64,000 nt of DNA from Microvirga calopogonii (GTDB lineage Bacteria; Pseudomonadota; Alphaproteobacteria; Rhizobiales; Beijerinckiaceae). The DNA lies in the NCBI RefSeq assembly GCF_003347665.1, contig NZ_QDGA01000001.1:248655-312654 (forward strand), in the 5' to 3' direction. Under the pieces are notes generated by a model. The model was not told the origin of the DNA, made no database searches, and worked only from the letters and a program-made list of their open reading frames with translations. Positions 8,972 through 18,013 of this stretch are shown piece by piece; position 1 is the stretch's first letter; the number at the start of each line of letters is the position of its first letter. The translations under genes were made by a program, and so were the position numbers.

Positions 8972-11575
8972 ATGAGCGAAGGCCCGAACCCGTCGCCAGG
9001 ACGTAGCCACCCGAACCAGCGGTTCGGGCGTCTGGTCGCTCATGCGCGCTGGTCCCTCTGGTGGGAGGAGGCCTGGCCCCGGCTCTGGCTGCCTTTCGCC
9101 ATCGTGCTGCTGTTCTTCACCCTGTCCTGGCTCGGCCTCTGGCTCGATATGCCGCCCCTGTGGCGCTCCATCGGCTTGGGGCTCTTCGCGGCAGCCTTGC
9201 TCCTGTCGCTCTGGCCGCTCTTTCGCCTGCGCATGCCCAGCCGGACGCGCGCGCTCGACCGGCTCGACCGGGATACGGGTCTGAGCCACGGCCCGGCCCG
9301 CGTCCTCGACGATACGCTGGCCCTCGGCTCGGCGGATCCCGGCACCAAGGCGCTCTGGGCTCTCCATCGCAAGCGCGCGGAGGACGCCGTCAGCCACATG
9401 CGCGTCGGCCTGCCTCAGCCCGATATGGCAAAGCGCGACCGTTATGCCTTGCGGGCCGCAGGGCTTCTGGCCCTGGTGGCGAGCGCCTTCGTGGCAGGAC
9501 CGGAGATCGGTTCGCGGCTCGCCGCAGCCTTCGACTGGCGTAAGATCGAGACCGCCTCCCCGTCCTTCCGCATCGATGGATGGATCGATCCGCCCCTTTA
9601 TACCCGCACGCCGCCGCTGATGATCGACCTGGCGCGGGGACAGAACCTGCGCGCCCCGATCCATTCAACCGTGGTGATCCGGATCGCCGGCGAGGGCAGT
9701 GCGGAGGTCACGCCGGGCAAGGGCCTGACGCCCCTCCCGGCCAAGGCCAATCAGCGCGCCGACATGCGCGAAGAGCGCTATGTCCTGGACGGATCGAGCG
9801 AGCTGACGGTCAGCACGGGCTTCGCGCACAGTGTGACGCTGACCATCGAGGCCATTCCCGATAGCCTGCCCGAGATCGCCTTCACCATGCCGCCCGAGGT
9901 CAACGCGCGTGGCACCTTCACCCTGAGCTACAAGGGTAAGGACGATTACGGCATCGCCTCGCTCGACGGCATCGTGGAGAAGGCCGACAACAGCAAGGGT
10001 CGCTCCCTCGTTCCCGCACCCCAGCTCACCCTGGCCCTGCCCAGCCATGAGGAGAACGCTCCGGACACCAAGTCGCCGGTCGACCTCACGAACCACGCCT
10101 GGGCCGGCGCGCCGGTGACGATCCAGCTCAAGGCCAAGGATGAAGCCGGTCAGGAATCCCTGAGTGAGAAGATCACCTTCACCCTGCCGCAGCGCCCCTT
10201 CACCAATCCGCTCGCAAAGGCATTGGTCGAGCAGCGGCGCAATCTCGTGCTCGCGCCCGATGACCGCAAGCGCGTGCAGGTGGCGCTCGACGCGCTGCTG
10301 ATCGCTCCGGAGGAATACACACCGCAATGGGGCGTGTTCATGGGCCTGCGGACCGGCGCCGAGCGCCTGCGCGTCGCCAAGACCGACCAGCAGCTGCTCG
10401 ATGTGGCCGAGTGGCTCTGGGCCATGGCGCTCCAGATCGAGGACGGCAACCTCTCCGATGCTGAGCGCGACCTGCGCGCCGCCCAGGAGCGCCTGAAGGA
10501 GGCCATGGACCGGGGCGCTCCGGACGAGGAGATCCGCCGGCTCACGGACGAGCTGCGGCAGGCCATGGACAAGTTCCTGCGCGAGTTCGCCCAGCGCATG
10601 CAGCAGAATCAGCAATCGCAGGATCAGAACCAGCGCACGCCGCCGGACCGCATGATCTCTCAGGACGACCTCAACCGCATGCTGCGCCAGATGGAGGACG
10701 CCATGCGCCGGGGCGACGTGGCCGAGGCCCAGCGTCTCCTCGAACAATTGCGCAATATCCTCGAGAACCTGCAGACGGCGCAGCCCAACAGCCGCATGAC
10801 CGATCCCCTCGGGCGCGAGATGAATCAGGCCATGCAGGATATGGAGGACATGGCGCGCGAGCAGCAGAACCTGCGCGACGAGACTTTCCGCGACGGCCAG
10901 AACCGGCGCATGCAGCAGGGTGATCGCCCCCGCCAGGGGCAGCGTCAGGGCCAGCGGCAGCAGGGACAGCGCCAACAGGGTCAGCAAGGCCAGAAAGGTC
11001 AGCAGGGCGAGGATCAGGATCAGGCCGATAACGGTCAGGGTGGACAGGATCAGGATCCCCTGGGCCTGCGGCAACGACAGCAGGCTCTGCGGGAAAGGCT
11101 GGAAGAGCTGCAGCGCCGCATGCAGGGCATGGGCATGCAGAACGAGCAGGGCCTGGGCGATGCCGAGCAGGCCATGCGCGAGGCTGAGGGCGCTCTGGGG
11201 CAAGGGCAGGATGGCCCGGCCGTCGATGCCCAGGGCCGGGCGCTGGAGAATCTCCGGCGTGGCATGCAGGGCATGGCCCAGCAGATGCAACAGATGCAGC
11301 AGGGAGACGGCCAGGGCAACGAACAGGCCGGCGACCAGCCCGGCCAGGGCAACCCGCAAGGCAACCAGCAGGCGGGACAGCGCGACACCGATCCTCTCGG
11401 ACGACCCACGCGAAACCGGGATTATTCCGACGGACGTGTCGACGTGCCCAGCGTCAACCAGTCCCCGGCCCAACGGGCGCAACGGATCTTGGAAGAATTG
11501 CGGCGCAAGCTGGGCGACCCGAGCCGTCCCCAGGAAGAGCTCGATTATTTCGAACGGCTTCTGCGGCGGAACTGA
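8972..11575 (+). CDS. TIGR02302/DUF4175 family membrane protein, Gln-rich
   Basis: A large alphaproteobacterial protein (867 residues from the ATG at 8972; in-frame GTG 8951 and ATG 8963 are possible). Two closely spaced TM segments lie at about residues 40-85 and a third near 160-180, followed by a long periplasmic part. Residues about 540-830 are low complexity, dominated by Gln, Arg, Gly and Met (runs such as QGQRQQGQRQQGQQG), preceded by charged helical sequence likely to form coiled coil. The family has no proven function; its position after lysA is conserved. The codon pattern stays GC-rich, so the low complexity is not a sign of recent transfer. Confidence 0.88.
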   Translation: MSEGPNPSPGRSHPNQRFGRLVAHARWSLWWEEAWPRLWLPFAIVLLFFTLSWLGLWLDMPPLWRSIGLGLFAAALLLSLWPLFRLRMPSRTRALDRLDRDTGLSHGPARVLDDTLALGSADPGTKALWALHRKRAEDAVSHMRVGLPQPDMAKRDRYALRAAGLLALVASAFVAGPEIGSRLAAAFDWRKIETASPSFRIDGWIDPPLYTRTPPLMIDLARGQNLRAPIHSTVVIRIAGEGSAEVTPGKGLTPLPAKANQRADMREERYVLDGSSELTVSTGFAHSVTLTIEAIPDSLPEIAFTMPPEVNARGTFTLSYKGKDDYGIASLDGIVEKADNSKGRSLVPAPQLTLALPSHEENAPDTKSPVDLTNHAWAGAPVTIQLKAKDEAGQESLSEKITFTLPQRPFTNPLAKALVEQRRNLVLAPDDRKRVQVALDALLIAPEEYTPQWGVFMGLRTGAERLRVAKTDQQLLDVAEWLWAMALQIEDGNLSDAERDLRAAQERLKEAMDRGAPDEEIRRLTDELRQAMDKFLREFAQRMQQNQQSQDQNQRTPPDRMISQDDLNRMLRQMEDAMRRGDVAEAQRLLEQLRNILENLQTAQPNSRMTDPLGREMNQAMQDMEDMAREQQNLRDETFRDGQNRRMQQGDRPRQGQRQGQRQQGQRQQGQQGQKGQQGEDQDQADNGQGGQDQDPLGLRQRQQALRERLEELQRRMQGMGMQNEQGLGDAEQAMREAEGALGQGQDGPAVDAQGRALENLRRGMQGMAQQMQQMQQGDGQGNEQAGDQPGQGNPQGNQQAGQRDTDPLGRPTRNRDYSDGRVDVPSVNQSPAQRAQRILEELRRKLGDPSRPQEELDYFERLLRRN

Positions 11576-11650
11576 CATTCGGGCAATCGGCCCTCTTGCC
11601 TCGCCTCCGGGTTCGGGCCACGGTCGCCCGAACTTCTCGATGGAATCACA

Positions 11651-11842
11651 ATGACGAGTTTTGTCGATTTGCTTGTGCCGATTGCAGTGGTGGCCGTCGC
11701 CTTCGTGCTGCTCCTGGGCCTGATCAACATGCTGCGCGGCGGCAATGCCAATCGGTCGCAGCACCTCATGCGCCTGCGCGTCCTGCTTCAGTTCGTGGCG
11801 ATCATCGTGATCATGGGCGTGATCTGGTGGCGTGCGGCCTGA
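11651..11842 (+). CDS. HIG1-domain twin transmembrane protein
   Basis: A 63-residue protein with two TM helices (about residues 7-27 and 42-60) separated by a short positively charged loop ending in the typical RLRVLLQ segment. This matches the bacterial HIG1/twin-TM family, whose mitochondrial relatives associate with cytochrome oxidase supercomplexes; the bacterial role is unproven. It lies between the TIGR02302 gene and the adenosyltransferase block, a position often seen with cobalamin adenosyltransferase genes nearby. Confidence 0.8.
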   Translation: MTSFVDLLVPIAVVAVAFVLLLGLINMLRGGNANRSQHLMRLRVLLQFVAIIVIMGVIWWRAA

Positions 11843-11903
11843 CGTTGGGAGAGGCATGGAAAACCGCGTCCATTGTCCACATGATGGCTCTGCCGTCTCG
11901 GTA

Positions 11904-11933
11904 TTGACACTTTTTCGCCACGGTTTGTATTAA
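11904..11933 (+). promoter_or_regulatory. Sigma-70 type promoter upstream of the PagL-like gene
   Basis: A perfect -35 hexamer TTGACA (11904-11909) and a -10-like TATTAA (11928-11933) are spaced by 18 bases. The surrounding 100 bases are clearly more AT-rich than the genome average. The start codon of the next gene is 63 bases downstream. Confidence 0.6.
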
Positions 11934-11996
11934 GAGAACGTTAGCCATAACGGCATAGCCTGATGGCCTAGATTTTATTGATTTACGGATCTCTTA

Positions 11997-12587
11997 ATGC
12001 GCATCAGCCCAGCCATAGGCTTGAGCCTTCTCGTCCTGTTTTCGGGGACGTCGGGCGTCCTAGGCTCCGAATTCAAGCGGCAAACGAGTTCATCCCAGGC
12101 CTCAGCCCAGCCGAGCCTGCTGTCGGAGTTCCGTTTCGGATTCTCCGCGCAGGATCCGTGGGGACCGGAAGGACAAGACGGCTCCGCCAATCTCACCGGC
12201 GAAATCCTTTTTGCTAAGCCGTTTACAGCTTCGGACCTGTTCACCAGCTATTTCATCCCCCGGCCGCATGTGGGCGGCAGCCTGAATTTCGATGGCCGGA
12301 CGAGCTTCGCCTATGCGGGTTTGTCCTGGACCGTCGACGTCACGCCTGACATCTTCGTCGAGGGCAGCGTCGGCGGCGCCTTTCACAACGGCAAGGATCA
12401 TCCTCTGGCTCATCGCCAGGAACTCGGGTGTTCGCCTCTCTTCCGCGAATCGGGCTCCGTGGGTGTGCGGCTCTCGGCGAACTGGAGCGTGATGGCGACC
12501 GTGGAGCATCTCTCCAATGGCGGCACCTGTTCGGATGAGAATAGAGGCTTGACGAATGTCGGCGCGCGGGTTGGGTATTCATTTTAA
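11997..12587 (+). CDS. PagL-like lipid A 3-O-deacylase (acyloxyacyl hydrolase family)
   Basis: An outer-membrane beta-barrel of 196 residues that would remove the 3-O acyl chain from lipid A. A signal peptide occupies about residues 1-23. The C-terminal part has the PagL signature: the His-Ser pair in VEHLSNGGT, an acidic residue shortly after (SDENRGL), and a terminal GARVGYSF ending in phenylalanine, as needed for barrel assembly. Alternating hydrophobic strands fill the middle. It has its own promoter-like sequence and stands alone. The family call is good; activity is inferred from conserved residues. Confidence 0.8.
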   Translation: MRISPAIGLSLLVLFSGTSGVLGSEFKRQTSSSQASAQPSLLSEFRFGFSAQDPWGPEGQDGSANLTGEILFAKPFTASDLFTSYFIPRPHVGGSLNFDGRTSFAYAGLSWTVDVTPDIFVEGSVGGAFHNGKDHPLAHRQELGCSPLFRESGSVGVRLSANWSVMATVEHLSNGGTCSDENRGLTNVGARVGYSF

Positions 12588-12612
12588 CTGAATCCCAACC
12601 TTCGGGCTCTGC

Positions 12613-13188
12613 ATGGTCGTCCTCAACCGCATCTACACCCGCACCGGCGACAACGGCACCACGGCCCTGGCCGCCGGCGGGCGCCGCCCGAAATTCGATC
12701 TGCGCATCGAAGCCTATGGCACGGTCGACGAGACCAATGCCTGCATCGGCTTGGTCCGTCTCCATACGGCGGGCCACGAGATCGACGCGATGCTCGGCCG
12801 CATTCAGAACGATCTCTTCGATCTCGGCGCCGATCTCGCCACCGTCGAAACGGGCAAGCCCCTTCCGTATGAGCCTCTGCGCATCACGCAGGCGCAGGTT
12901 GATCGGCTCGAACAGGAGATCGACCGGCTCAACGCGGAGCTGTCGGTTCTGCGTTCCTTCGTTCTCCCAGGCGGTACGCCCGCCGCAGCGGCCCTCCATC
13001 TCGCCCGCACGGTCAGCCGTCGCGCGGAGCGCCTCGTGGTGGAGCTCATGGAGAAGCCGGACGAGACGGTGTCTCCGGAAACGGTGAAATACCTGAACCG
13101 CCTGTCGGACTTTCTTTTCGTCGCGTCCCGTTACGTCAATGACAAGGGCGCACTCGACGTACTCTGGGTGCCCGGACAAAACCGTTAG
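12613..13188 (+). CDS. Cob(I)alamin adenosyltransferase, PduO type
   Basis: Transfers adenosyl from ATP to cob(I)alamin to make coenzyme B12. The 191 residues match PduO-type enzymes. The N-terminal ATP-binding motif is YTRTGDNGTT, followed by GTVDETNACIG, and the family signature with conserved Arg and Glu is FVLPGGTPAAAALHLARTV near residues 116-135. The C-terminal NRLSDFLFVASRYVN is also typical. It ends 10 bases before the rhomboid gene and is probably cotranscribed with it. Confidence 0.93.
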   Translation: MVVLNRIYTRTGDNGTTALAAGGRRPKFDLRIEAYGTVDETNACIGLVRLHTAGHEIDAMLGRIQNDLFDLGADLATVETGKPLPYEPLRITQAQVDRLEQEIDRLNAELSVLRSFVLPGGTPAAAALHLARTVSRRAERLVVELMEKPDETVSPETVKYLNRLSDFLFVASRYVNDKGALDVLWVPGQNR

Positions 13189-13198
13189 GAGCGGCTCC

Positions 13199-13906
13199 AT
13201 GTTTCTGCCGCTTCACGATGGCGTCCCGCTCAGGAACATGAAGACGCCGCTCGCGACGCGGTTTCTGATCGGCGTCTGCGTGCTCGCCTATCTGTTCACC
13301 TTCTACGGCCCTCTCGGCGAGGATGCGGTGGTCGGCGGCCTGGGATTCATCCCGTCGGTCCTGTTCGGAACCGAAGTGTTGCCGGAAGGCTATCCCTTCG
13401 TCCCGGCCGAGCTGACGCTTGCCACCAACATCTTCCTGCATGGCTCCCTGTTCCACCTGATCGGCAACATGCTGTTCCTCTGGGTGTTCGGCGACAACGT
13501 GGAGGACGCGATGGGGCATCTGCGCTTCATCGCCTTCTTCCTGCTCTGCGGGATGGCCGCGAGCCTGGCCCACGCCTTCATCACCACCGAGCCGCACCGC
13601 CCCTTGATCGGGGCCTCGGGCGGCGTATCGGGCGTGGTGGCCGCCTATCTGATCCTCTATCCGCGCGTGAAGATCTGGGGCCTGTTCCTGAAGGGCATTC
13701 CCCTGCACCTTCCTGCCTATTGGACCATCGGCCTCTGGTTCGCCCTCCAGCTCGCCTCGGCCTTTCTCGGCGGAGACGAGAGCGTGGGCTGGTTCGCCCA
13801 TCTTGGCGGCTTCATCGTGGGGGCAGCTCTGATCCCCTTCATGCGCCGCCGGTACGATCCCGTGCTCGCCCGCGCCCAGGCTCAGGAAATGCAGGCGCCG
13901 CGCTGA
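13199..13906 (+). CDS. Rhomboid family intramembrane serine protease
   Basis: A 235-residue polytopic membrane protein with six predicted TM helices. The rhomboid catalytic dyad is visible: Ser 140 in GASGG and His 201 in WFAHLGG, with the oxyanion-hole features His 86 and Asn 90 (HLIGNM). It would cut TM substrates inside the membrane. The start is the ATG at 13199 with a ttaggag ribosome site overlapping the stop of the adenosyltransferase gene. A longer frame starting at 13139 lies inside that gene and was rejected. Confidence 0.92.
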   Translation: MFLPLHDGVPLRNMKTPLATRFLIGVCVLAYLFTFYGPLGEDAVVGGLGFIPSVLFGTEVLPEGYPFVPAELTLATNIFLHGSLFHLIGNMLFLWVFGDNVEDAMGHLRFIAFFLLCGMAASLAHAFITTEPHRPLIGASGGVSGVVAAYLILYPRVKIWGLFLKGIPLHLPAYWTIGLWFALQLASAFLGGDESVGWFAHLGGFIVGAALIPFMRRRYDPVLARAQAQEMQAPR

Positions 13907-13950
13907 CGACCGGAACGACCACCGATGGAGCAAGCGCGTCGGGCGTCCCC

Positions 13951-14043
13951 GAAAAGTGGTTTCCACTTTTAGGCCTGATGGATTCCTCAAAGGCCGGAGC
14001 ATCAGGTGACTCCCAAAAGTGGTTTCCACTTTTAGGCCTGATG
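13951..14043. repeat. Direct pair of hairpin repeats upstream of etfB
   Basis: Two near-identical copies of aaaagtggtttccactttta followed by ggcctgatg occur at about 13953-13981 and 14015-14043. Each contains a local inverted repeat (aaaagtgg / ccacttt). They belong to the family of dispersed elements seen at several intergenic sites here. No gene lies in 13907-14131. Confidence 0.8.
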
Positions 14044-14131
14044 CTCTAGGTTCCGATCCGCCTTTTTCCTATATGTCCGGAGGGCCGGTTTTCGGCCATA
14101 TCCGGATCCGACCTTTGGTGAGGACAAACGA

Positions 14132-14881
14132 ATGAAGCTTCTTGTCTGCGTGAAGCGGGTGGTGGACTACAATGTAAAAATCCGGGTGAAGCCGGACGGG
14201 TCGGGCGTGGAACTGGCCAACATCAAGATGTCCATGAACCCCTTCGACGAGATCGCCGTCGAGGAAGCGGTTCGCCTGAAGGAGCAGGGCAAGGCCACCG
14301 AGATCGTCGCCGTCTCCATCGGCCCGCAGCAGGCCGGCGAGACCATCCGCACGGCGCTCGCCATGGGGGCCGACCGCGGTATCCTGGTCAAGACCGACGC
14401 CACCGTCGAGCCGCTGGCCGTCGCCAAGATCCTGGCCAAGGTGGTAGAGCAGGAGAAGCCCGACCTGATCATCATGGGCAAGCAGGCCATCGACGACGAT
14501 TCGAACCAGACCGGCCAGATGCTCGCCGCCCTGCTCGGCTGGCCGCAGGGCACCTTCGCATTCAAGGTCAATTTGGGCGAGGGCTCCATCGACGTGACCC
14601 GCGAGGTTGACGGCGGCCTGCAGACGGTGGGCCTCAAGCTGCCGGCCATTGTCACCACGGACCTGCGCCTCAACGAGCCGCGCTATGCAAGCCTGCCCAA
14701 CATCATGAAGGCCAAGAAGAAGCCCCTCGACGAGACCTCGCCTGAGACGCTCGGCGTCGATGTCGCCCCGCGCCTGAAGGTCGTGAAGACCGCCGAGCCC
14801 GGTGGCCGCAAGGCGGGCGTGAAGGTCGGCTCCGTGGCCGAACTGGTCCAGAAGCTCAAAGTCGAAGCCGGCGTGCTCTAA
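14132..14881 (+). CDS. etfB: Electron transfer flavoprotein subunit beta
   Basis: Beta subunit (249 residues) of the ETF heterodimer, which takes electrons from acyl-CoA and other dehydrogenases and passes them to ETF-ubiquinone oxidoreductase. Visible hallmarks are the start [19 protein letters not shown], the AMP-binding region around [15 protein letters not shown] near residue 118, and the conserved [16 protein letters not shown] near residue 172, the ETF-beta recognition loop region. It is 15 bases from etfA. Confidence 0.97.
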   Translation: MKLLVCVKRVVDYNVKIRVKPDGSGVELANIKMSMNPFDEIAVEEAVRLKEQGKATEIVAVSIGPQQAGETIRTALAMGADRGILVKTDATVEPLAVAKILAKVVEQEKPDLIIMGKQAIDDDSNQTGQMLAALLGWPQGTFAFKVNLGEGSIDVTREVDGGLQTVGLKLPAIVTTDLRLNEPRYASLPNIMKAKKKPLDETSPETLGVDVAPRLKVVKTAEPGGRKAGVKVGSVAELVQKLKVEAGVL

Positions 14882-14896
14882 GGGAGAACAAGAACA

Positions 14897-15841
14897 ATGA
14901 CCACGTTGCTGATCGCCGAGCACGACAACGCTCACCTGAAGGATGCCACCCACAAGGCGCTCTCGGCCGCCAAGGCCCTTGGGGCTGCAGTGCATGTGCT
15001 GGTCGCCGGTTCGAACGCCCGCGCGGCGGCTGAGGCCGCCTCCAAGCTCGAAGGCGTGGAGAAGGTTCTGCTGGCCGATAGCCCGGCTTACGAGCACCAG
15101 CTTGCCGAGCCGACCGCCGCGCTGATCGTGTCGCTCGCGGGGGCCTACGATGCCCTGGTGGCGCCCGCCACCAGCAAGGGCAAGAACGTGATGCCGCGGG
15201 TGGCAGCTCTCCTCGACGTGATGCAGGTGTCCGACATCACCAAGGTGGTGTCGCCCGACACCTTCGAGCGGCCGATCTATGCCGGCAACGCCATCCAGAC
15301 CGTGCAGGCCACCGATGCCAAGAAGGTGATCACCGTACGCACCGCCGCCTTCCCGGCGGCCGGTGAAGGTGGCTCGGCCGCCATCGAGACGGTGAACGCC
15401 GCCGAGGATCCTCAGCTGTCGTCGTTCAAGGGCGAGGAGATCGCCCAGACCGACCGGCCCGAGCTGACCTCGGCCAAGATCATCATCTCGGGCGGAAGAT
15501 CCCTCGGTTCAGCCGAGAACTTCACCACCTATATCGAGCCCATCGCCGACAAGCTCGGGGCCGCCATGGGCGCCTCGCGCGCGGCGGTGGATGCGGGCTA
15601 TGCGCCCAACGACTGGCAGGTGGGCCAGACCGGCAAGGTGGTGGCGCCGGATCTCTACATCGCTGTGGGGATTTCAGGGGCCATTCAGCATCTGGCCGGC
15701 ATGAAGGATTCCAAGGTGATCGTGGCGATCAACAAGGACGAGGAGGCCCCGATCTTCCAGGTGGCCGATTACGGCCTCGTTGGCGACCTCTTCCAGATCC
15801 TGCCTGAACTGAAGGAGGAGTTGACCAAAGCGGGTCAATAA
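14897..15841 (+). CDS. etfA: Electron transfer flavoprotein subunit alpha
   Basis: Alpha subunit (314 residues) that carries FAD. The C-terminal FAD-binding domain shows the classical motifs: GGRSLGSAENF near residue 200, the segment AVDAGYAPNDWQVGQTGK near residue 235, and LYIAVGISGAIQHLAGM near residue 255. The N-terminal half pairs with EtfB. It is followed by a 3-hydroxyacyl-CoA dehydrogenase gene, so the three form a fatty-acid or hydroxybutyrate oxidation block. Confidence 0.97.
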   Translation: MTTLLIAEHDNAHLKDATHKALSAAKALGAAVHVLVAGSNARAAAEAASKLEGVEKVLLADSPAYEHQLAEPTAALIVSLAGAYDALVAPATSKGKNVMPRVAALLDVMQVSDITKVVSPDTFERPIYAGNAIQTVQATDAKKVITVRTAAFPAAGEGGSAAIETVNAAEDPQLSSFKGEEIAQTDRPELTSAKIIISGGRSLGSAENFTTYIEPIADKLGAAMGASRAAVDAGYAPNDWQVGQTGKVVAPDLYIAVGISGAIQHLAGMKDSKVIVAINKDEEAPIFQVADYGLVGDLFQILPELKEELTKAGQ

Positions 15842-15915
15842 GGTCAGGAATAGTGACGGACCGGGCGGCCCTCCGCCCGGCCGCATATGGCGATTGGATG
15901 CAGGCAGCAGGTCAG

Positions 15916-16797
15916 ATGGGCATAGAGATCAAAACGGTTGGCGTTGTCGGCGCGGGACAGATGGGCAGCGGCATCGCCCATGTCTGCTCGCTCGCGGGGT
16001 TGAACGTCCGGCTCAACGATCTCTCGGAAGATCGGATCAATGCGGGGCTTGCCACGATCAACGGCAACATGGCACGCCAGGTCTCCAAGGGCGTCATCAC
16101 GGATGCCGACCGGCAGGCCGCGCTCGAGCGGATCAAACCCGCACGCACCTACGACGATCTGTCCGTCTGCGATATCGTCATCGAGGCGGCGACCGAGAAC
16201 GAGGAGGTGAAGCGCAAGATCTTCACCAATCTCAGCCCGTCCCTGCGCCCCGACGCGCTGCTCGCCACCAATACCTCGTCGATCTCGATCACGCGCCTTG
16301 CAGCCGCGACCGACCGACCGGAGCGCTTCATCGGCATTCACTTCATGAACCCCGTGCCGGTGATGCAGCTCGTCGAGCTCATCCGCGGGATCGCCACCGA
16401 GGATCACACTTACGAATCGGCGAAGGAATTCATCGCCAAGCTCGGCAAGACCTCGACCGTCTCCGAAGATTTCCCGGCCTTCATCGTCAACCGCATCCTG
16501 CTGCCGATGATCAACGAGGCGATCTACACCCTCTATGAGGGCGTGGGCTCGGTCGAGGCCATCGACACGGCCATGCGGCTCGGCGCGAACCATCCCATGG
16601 GCCCGCTCCAGCTGGCGGATTTCATTGGCCTGGACACCTGCCTGTCGATCATGCAGGTGCTGCACGAAGGTCTGGCCGATTCCAAGTACCGCCCTTGCCC
16701 GCTCCTGGTGAAATACGTGGAAGCCGGCTGGCTCGGCCGGAAGACCAAGCGCGGATTCTACGATTATCGCGGCGAGAAGCCGGTTCCGACCCGCTGA
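15916..16797 (+). CDS. 3-hydroxybutyryl-CoA dehydrogenase
   Basis: NAD(P)-dependent oxidoreductase (293 residues) interconverting acetoacetyl-CoA and 3-hydroxybutyryl-CoA. The N-terminal Rossmann domain has GVVGAGQMGSGIAH (dinucleotide site, residues 9-22), and the 3HCDH signature with the catalytic histidine and glutamate is in GIHFMNPVPVMQLVELI. The C-terminal domain includes NRILLPMINEAI and the LGANHPMGPLQLADF region. I chose the ATG at 15916 because it gives the standard MGIEIKTVGVVG start; in-frame starts further upstream (15853, 15898) add an unlike N-terminus. It runs with etfB-etfA, 74 bases away, which fits electron transfer from beta-oxidation. Confidence 0.93.
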   Translation: MGIEIKTVGVVGAGQMGSGIAHVCSLAGLNVRLNDLSEDRINAGLATINGNMARQVSKGVITDADRQAALERIKPARTYDDLSVCDIVIEAATENEEVKRKIFTNLSPSLRPDALLATNTSSISITRLAAATDRPERFIGIHFMNPVPVMQLVELIRGIATEDHTYESAKEFIAKLGKTSTVSEDFPAFIVNRILLPMINEAIYTLYEGVGSVEAIDTAMRLGANHPMGPLQLADFIGLDTCLSIMQVLHEGLADSKYRPCPLLVKYVEAGWLGRKTKRGFYDYRGEKPVPTR

Positions 16798-16894
16798 AGG
16801 CACCGCCCCAGCGCTTGAGGGCGAAGGATCCGCCCTCTCCGCGCCTGCGGCTCACATGGCCATCCCCTATGGCAAGCGCGCCCTGTCGCGGGCA

Positions 16895-17542
16895 TCACCC
16901 GCGCGTCAGCACCATGCAATCCAGCACCGCCCCGTAATGGCAGGCTGCCGCGCCAAGCACGAAGGCGTGCCAGATCGCATTCTGAAAGCGCAGGCTTTCC
17001 CACACGTGAAAGACCACGCCCGCCGTGTAGAGGACGCCGCCGGCGGCCAGGAGCCAAAGGGTCGAGCCGGACAGGGCGCCGAGCACGGCCTCGTACGCCA
17101 TGACGCCACTCCAGCCGATGAGCAGGTAGAGAAGGATCGCAAGCCGATCGAACCGGCCCGGCAGGCACAGCTTCAGAGTCATCCCGGCTATCGAACCCGC
17201 CCAGATGCCGACCAGCAGGACGACGGCCGCGACCTCGTTTCTCATCTGCGTGATGAACGGCGTGTAGGTTCCGGCGATCAGGAGATAAATGGCGGAATGG
17301 TCGAACCGCCGCAGGACCCATTTGACCGGAGAGACCGGCCAGAGATTGTACACCGCCGAGATGACGAGCACCGCCAGCAGACCGCAGGCATAGATCGCCA
17401 CTGAGGTCAGCTCCCAAGCGCCCACCGTAGGTGCGGCGAGGACAAGTAGGGTGATCACCCCGACGAGACCGCCGATGACGCCCAGGCCATGCACGATCCC
17501 ATCCGCCAGGATCTCTTGCCTGTCGTAGTCCCACTTGATCAT
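16895..17542 (-). CDS. trhA: TrhA/hemolysin III family membrane protein
   Basis: A seven-TM protein of 215 residues from the PAQR-related hemolysin III (TrhA) family, whose members influence membrane fluidity. The family metal site is visible: a histidine in DGIVHGLG near residue 18, Asp and His in RRFDHSAIYLLIAGTYTPF near residue 80, and the C-terminal histidines in WHAFVLGAAACHY. The ATG read from 17542 gives MIKWDYDRQEILADG; the long upstream extension is not family-like. It converges on the dehydrogenase gene. A weak EcfG-like promoter lies upstream at 17630-17654. Confidence 0.88.
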   Translation of the reverse strand: MIKWDYDRQEILADGIVHGLGVIGGLVGVITLLVLAAPTVGAWELTSVAIYACGLLAVLVISAVYNLWPVSPVKWVLRRFDHSAIYLLIAGTYTPFITQMRNEVAAVVLLVGIWAGSIAGMTLKLCLPGRFDRLAILLYLLIGWSGVMAYEAVLGALSGSTLWLLAAGGVLYTAGVVFHVWESLRFQNAIWHAFVLGAAACHYGAVLDCMVLTRG

Positions 17543-17629
17543 TGTCTTTCCCAGGTCACTGCAAGCGCACCGACTGCCTGTACGGCGGTCCCCTGCACAG
17601 GCACGGCAGGCTTGGCTGCATGGGGAACC

Positions 17630-17654
17630 CGCTATCGTGCGGTGGGTTCCAGCT
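17630..17654 (-). promoter_or_regulatory. Possible weak EcfG-type promoter for trhA
   Basis: On the minus strand GGAAC is followed after 16 bases by GGTT, one mismatch from the alphaproteobacterial general-stress consensus GGAAC-N16/17-CGTT. It lies about 90 bases upstream of the trhA start. The mismatch in the -10 element makes this tentative. Confidence 0.3.
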
Positions 17655-17708
17655 GCATCATGGAAGGGACGCGGGCTATCAGAGCAGAGACTCAGGGCGT
17701 TTCTTGCT

Positions 17709-17891
17709 CTAACCAGAGCTAGGCTTGTCCGAGCGCGACCCGGCTGTCTCGGCAAGGCAGACCAGAACGAAAACTGCCACGACCGTGACCAGCTCGACGG
17801 TCTGGGTCGCCCATTCAGGCGCGCCGTTCGGCAGCAATCCGAGTGTCAGGCCTGAGAGAAGGGCTGCGGCGAGAGCGGTCCAGATCAGCAT
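17709..17891 (-). CDS. Small hypothetical membrane protein, 60 aa
   Basis: A 60-residue protein with two hydrophobic segments (about residues 3-21 and 32-48), probably two TM helices, and a short polar tail. A strong ribosome site (aaagagg) precedes the ATG, which supports that it is translated. It runs in the same direction as trhA and the exported protein gene at 18014, but gaps above 100 bases argue for separate transcripts. No known family recognised. Confidence 0.6.
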   Translation of the reverse strand: MLIWTALAAALLSGLTLGLLPNGAPEWATQTVELVTVVAVFVLVCLAETAGSRSDKPSSG

Positions 17892-18013
17892 GGCGATCCT
17901 CTTTCGTCAGCGGATGCCGCTGTTTAGTCCAAGGTGTCTGAACAGTGCCTGTACGAGCCTCTCAGGCTTTCGCGAGCCGGTCGGCGGTGTCGGGTGCTAT
18001 CCCAGCTTCCGCG

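Noticed and set aside
10900-11400. CRISPR-like or tandem repeat array in the TIGR02302 gene
   Set aside because: Repetition is in the Gln/Arg/Gly codons of an open frame, with no regular spacer pattern.
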